Below are positions 61,585 through 64,000 of a stretch of 64,000 nt of DNA, one piece after another. The translations under genes and the position numbers were made by a program. Source of the stretch: Girardinichthys multiradiatus (Eukaryota > Chordata > Actinopteri > Cyprinodontiformes > Goodeidae). Where the stretch lies: the NCBI RefSeq assembly GCF_021462225.1, contig NC_061811.1, positions 3,272,663 through 3,336,662 of the forward strand, written 5' to 3'. Below the pieces are notes generated by a model. That model was not told the DNA's origin, made no database searches, and worked only from the letters and a program-made list of their open reading frames with translations. Within the stretch, counting starts at the first letter, position 1, and the number at the start of each line of letters is the position of its first letter.

Positions 61585-62165
61585 AAGATCAAGGCAGTCC
61601 TTGAATGGCCTGTTCCGGACTCCCGTAAGCAGCTACAATGTTTTTTAGGCTTTTACGGCAAACGTTTACCGCAGGTTCATCAAGAACTTTAGTTTGATAG
61701 CCGCCCCACTCACTGCCTTGACCTCCACGAACATTGTGTTCACCTGGACACCTGAGGCTGATAAGGCTTTTCTTGCACTGAAGGATATGTTCTCTTAGAC
61801 CCCCATATTGATTCACCCAGATTCCTTATTTTGGAGGTTGACGCCTCTGAAACAGGAATTGGACCAGTCCTATCTCAGCAGTCCCCCACGGATGGAAAAC
61901 TTCATCCATTTGCCTTTTTTTTCCGACGGCTTACCAACACTGGACAGAACTATGATGTGGGTGATAGAGAATTACCAGCCATTAAACTAGCCTTACAGGA
62001 ATGGCGACACTGGCGTGAGGGTGCTAAACACCCCGTTTTAGTATGGACCTACCACAAGAATTTGGCCTATTTGCAGTCAGCTAATCACGCCAATCATGCT
62101 GGTCACTTTTTTTTTCCCGTTTTGATCTCTCCATTTCCTAGAGCCCTGGCTCAAAAAATATTAAG
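61580..62165 (+). pseudogene. Gypsy RT end and RNase H
   Basis: [20 protein letters not shown] resumes exactly after the [14 protein letters not shown] and [16 protein letters not shown] (RNase H, catalytic Asp in VDASE) follow, with [10 protein letters not shown] and [19 protein letters not shown]. Frameshifts lie near 61660 and 62110 and stops at about 61796 and 62140. RNase H removes the RNA strand during reverse transcription. It is inactive here. Confidence 0.82.
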
Positions 62166-62841
62166 CCTGATAACTGTTGGGGCCATCCATTTTGGTCGCA
62201 CATTTGGACATGCGCAGCTCAACAGACGTTGCAGCTCTGACATCACTGGGAGCATAAACCGGCTGAGATGCAGAGTTTTGTTGCCATTTCCCACCTGTCT
62301 CACAGGACAGCACAACGGAGGCGCATATCTGGAGAGACTAAAGCTCACAGGCGAACTTTTGCTCCACAAGGCTTGAAAGCTGGAATTCTGTCTGATACGA
62401 GAAGATCAGGAGATTTATTTGCCGATCGAAGACCACGCCGACACCCGGCGCAGGTGGAAACCCACAGAGATTCTATGTCCAAGGAGATGAGTTTTCCTCA
62501 TTGTGTAATGCAGTCGACTAACGGTTCATCTTTTTCCCTCCTGGACGGATGAGAAATTACCGTTTTTGTTTTTTCTTTAATTTGATCACGGACGCGTGGT
62601 CCCCCTCCCCTCCTTTTTCTTCAGACCTGATCTATCCTCAACCGGTGGAGAGCAGAAATCAACGTCAAAGTAATTTCATTTTTTTCATATTAAACCAGAT
62701 AGGTGCATTTGAGGTCTGGGTAGGATAAGGCATGGTGAGGGTGATTTAGAATCACTAGTAGTTAATCTCAGGTATTAACTTGTTGCATGCAATACTGATT
62801 GAATTATGTTATGCTGAGCTGTGTTTTGATTTGGTGTGCAA
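62166..62841. other. Foreign block inside Gypsy pol
   Basis: About 675 bp of sequence unrelated to Gypsy lies where the integrase zinc finger and catalytic core should be. It starts near 'tgttggggccatccattttg'. I do not recognise it. A region with GCGCAG, TGACATCAC and a later T-rich segment could be part of another retroelement's regulatory region. Confidence 0.5.
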
Positions 62842-63240
62842 GATGGAGTCCATTCTCAGGTGCTTGACTGCTACAAACCCTCTCGACCGGAGCGTTTACC
62901 TCCATTGGGTAGAATATGCCATAAATTCACAGGTTTCATCAGCCACAGGCCTCTCACCATTTGAGGCCTCTATCGGCTACCGACCACCTTTGTTCTCTGC
63001 AGACGAGAAGGACATAGCAGTTACCTACATTCGCCACCACATGCGCCGCTGTAAATGGGTCTGGTGTACTGCTTCCAAAGCCCTCCTTCGCACTGCAGTA
63101 TCTCATTGACTGGGAGGGATATGATCCGGAGGACCGTTCCTGGGTGCCCCGGTCTTTTATTTGTGATCCTTCATTGATCACGGACTATGTCTCCACCCGA
63201 CCTTCCACATCTTCATGGCCCCCAGGTGGCGGCCGTTGAG
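62842..63240 (+). pseudogene. Gypsy integrase C-terminal piece and chromodomain
   Basis: YLHWVEYAINSQVSSATG and SPFEASIGYRPPLF mark the integrase C-terminal part. After LLRT the sequence jumps, near 63096, in another frame to the chromodomain [20 protein letters not shown] and FICDPSLI (63097-63174), stopping at 63237. The chromodomain in such elements binds histone marks and guides integration. The GPY/F region between them is deleted. Confidence 0.83.
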
Positions 63241-63243
63241 AGG

Positions 63244-63989
63244 GCCTGTTTGCTGGCGCTGTTTACTGTGCTTAGCCTCTAGATGGCACTGGAGACCGTG
63301 AGGAGAGGTGACAGGTGTTCCCTATTTCCCTGATCATCCCTGGAGGGGTATTTAAGAAGGAGGCTGCCAGCAACTCATCGTCAGAGTGTTGCCCTTAGTG
63401 GTATAAGCTCAAGCCACAATTTATCTTTGCTTTGTTCTTTGCTCTACGTAATCTTCGTATGTGCTCCTTCGCAGGCTGAATTACCTGAACCTGACTTCGC
63501 CCTCAGCATTGTGTGCTGTTTTGGATTTTTGACTTCTGGAGATGAGATCTCCAGCTTCATGGAAGAGACTCAAGTTTCCTTTTTCTTCATCTGACACAAC
63601 TGGCTGGCAACTTCCTGATTCCATCATTCCTCGGACCTCCTCAAGTGAACCCTGTCCACCCTCCACCTACTGCAGCAGCACCACCAGAGCCTCAGTACCA
63701 AGCAGCTTGTATCAAGGACTCACCTTCTCAAGTCTCACCGGTGCACAACTTCTTGGTCTCTCCCCCCTTCTGGCGGATCTCACCACTATTCTAGTAAGAC
63801 AGATTTATTGTTTAGAATATTTACTCTAAGATTTACTCCTTACTTACCAGTTCTACTTACCTTACAGTTGGTATCCTGGTTCCGGTTCCCCGCACCTCCT
63901 CGTTTCCTGTAAATAAAATCCTTGCCATAATTCTCTGTCTCCTGATTGCTTACTGCATGTGGGTCAAAACTGTTCGTAGAACTATGACA
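63244..63989 (+). repeat. 3' LTR of the plus-strand Gypsy
   Basis: It follows directly after the pol stop. 'Gtatttaagaaggaggctgc' (TATA region, 63350) and 'agtggtataagctcaagcc' match the LTR at 47130-47589. A polyadenylation signal AATAAA lies near 63913. The terminal 'aactatgaca' ends at 63989. The start lacks a clear TGTCA, so 63244 is approximate. 63990-64000 is flank. Confidence 0.75.
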
Positions 63990-64000
63990 GTTTATTAATC

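Larger units (their letters stand above)
58190..63989 (+). mobile_element. Chromodomain Gypsy retrotransposon, nested and degraded
   Basis: Plus-strand copy of the family at 45.3-47.6 kb. The order is RT (58190-58590), solo LTR insertion (58591-61579), end of RT and RNase H (61580-62165), a foreign block replacing the integrase core (62166-62841), integrase C-terminal part (62842-63096), chromodomain (63097-63238) and 3' LTR (63244-63989). Gag and protease are absent, the left end meets the sequence next to repeat X, and no 5' LTR was found. The catalytic box is mutated and there are several stops, so it is dead. Confidence 0.85.

Overview
The window looks like teleost nuclear DNA, probably a percomorph. 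It has intron-style AT-rich sequence, long (TG)n tracts, many Tc1-like relics, L2-type and RTE-like LINEs, chromodomain Gypsy elements, Harbinger pieces and fish-type SINEs. No bacterial, organellar or plasmid features were seen. I recognise one likely host gene. Almost everything else that codes is transposon-derived and broken.

The host gene is on the minus strand. At 32162-32136 an ATG in good context opens a nine-codon stretch reading MDLSFMAAQ, followed at once by a GTGAG splice donor. From memory, this is the N-terminus of the small vertebrate membrane protein C14orf132. If so, 1-32135 is its first intron, with the rest of the coding sequence beyond the left edge, and 32163 to about 32640 is its 5' UTR and promoter. 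The intron holds (TG)n tracts around a fish repeat, a 3' L2 fragment, five Tc1-like relics, one Tc1 terminal fragment, three SINE copies and a 0.77 kb MITE.

Upstream of the gene (32.4-37.6 kb) the promoter/5' UTR segment is present a second time in inverted orientation, about 3.6 kb away. Between the arms lie a long LTR-like retroviral-type block (32.8-35.6 kb) and a repeat that also occurs at 57.5 kb. The right arm is interrupted by an about 0.9 kb element with an UnaL2-like 3' hairpin and a small membrane-protein-like ORF.

Further right are a Harbinger fragment carrying a 5'-truncated LINE (37.9-40.5 kb), two Tc1 copies (41.6-43.2 kb), an internally deleted minus-strand Gypsy with perfect 5-bp target duplications (45.3-47.6 kb), an L2 LINE (49.4-51.5 kb), and more Tc1 relics interrupted by solo LTRs (51.7-55.9 kb). 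A LINE 3' end lies at 57.1-57.5 kb. The window ends in a three-level nest (58.2-64.0 kb): Gypsy pol split by a solo LTR, which is itself split by a 2.1 kb unclassified repeat made of two divergent copies of an about 770-bp unit.

The most unusual structure is the inverted promoter duplication beside the C14orf132-like first exon. All family names come from memory and visible motifs; no database search was run.
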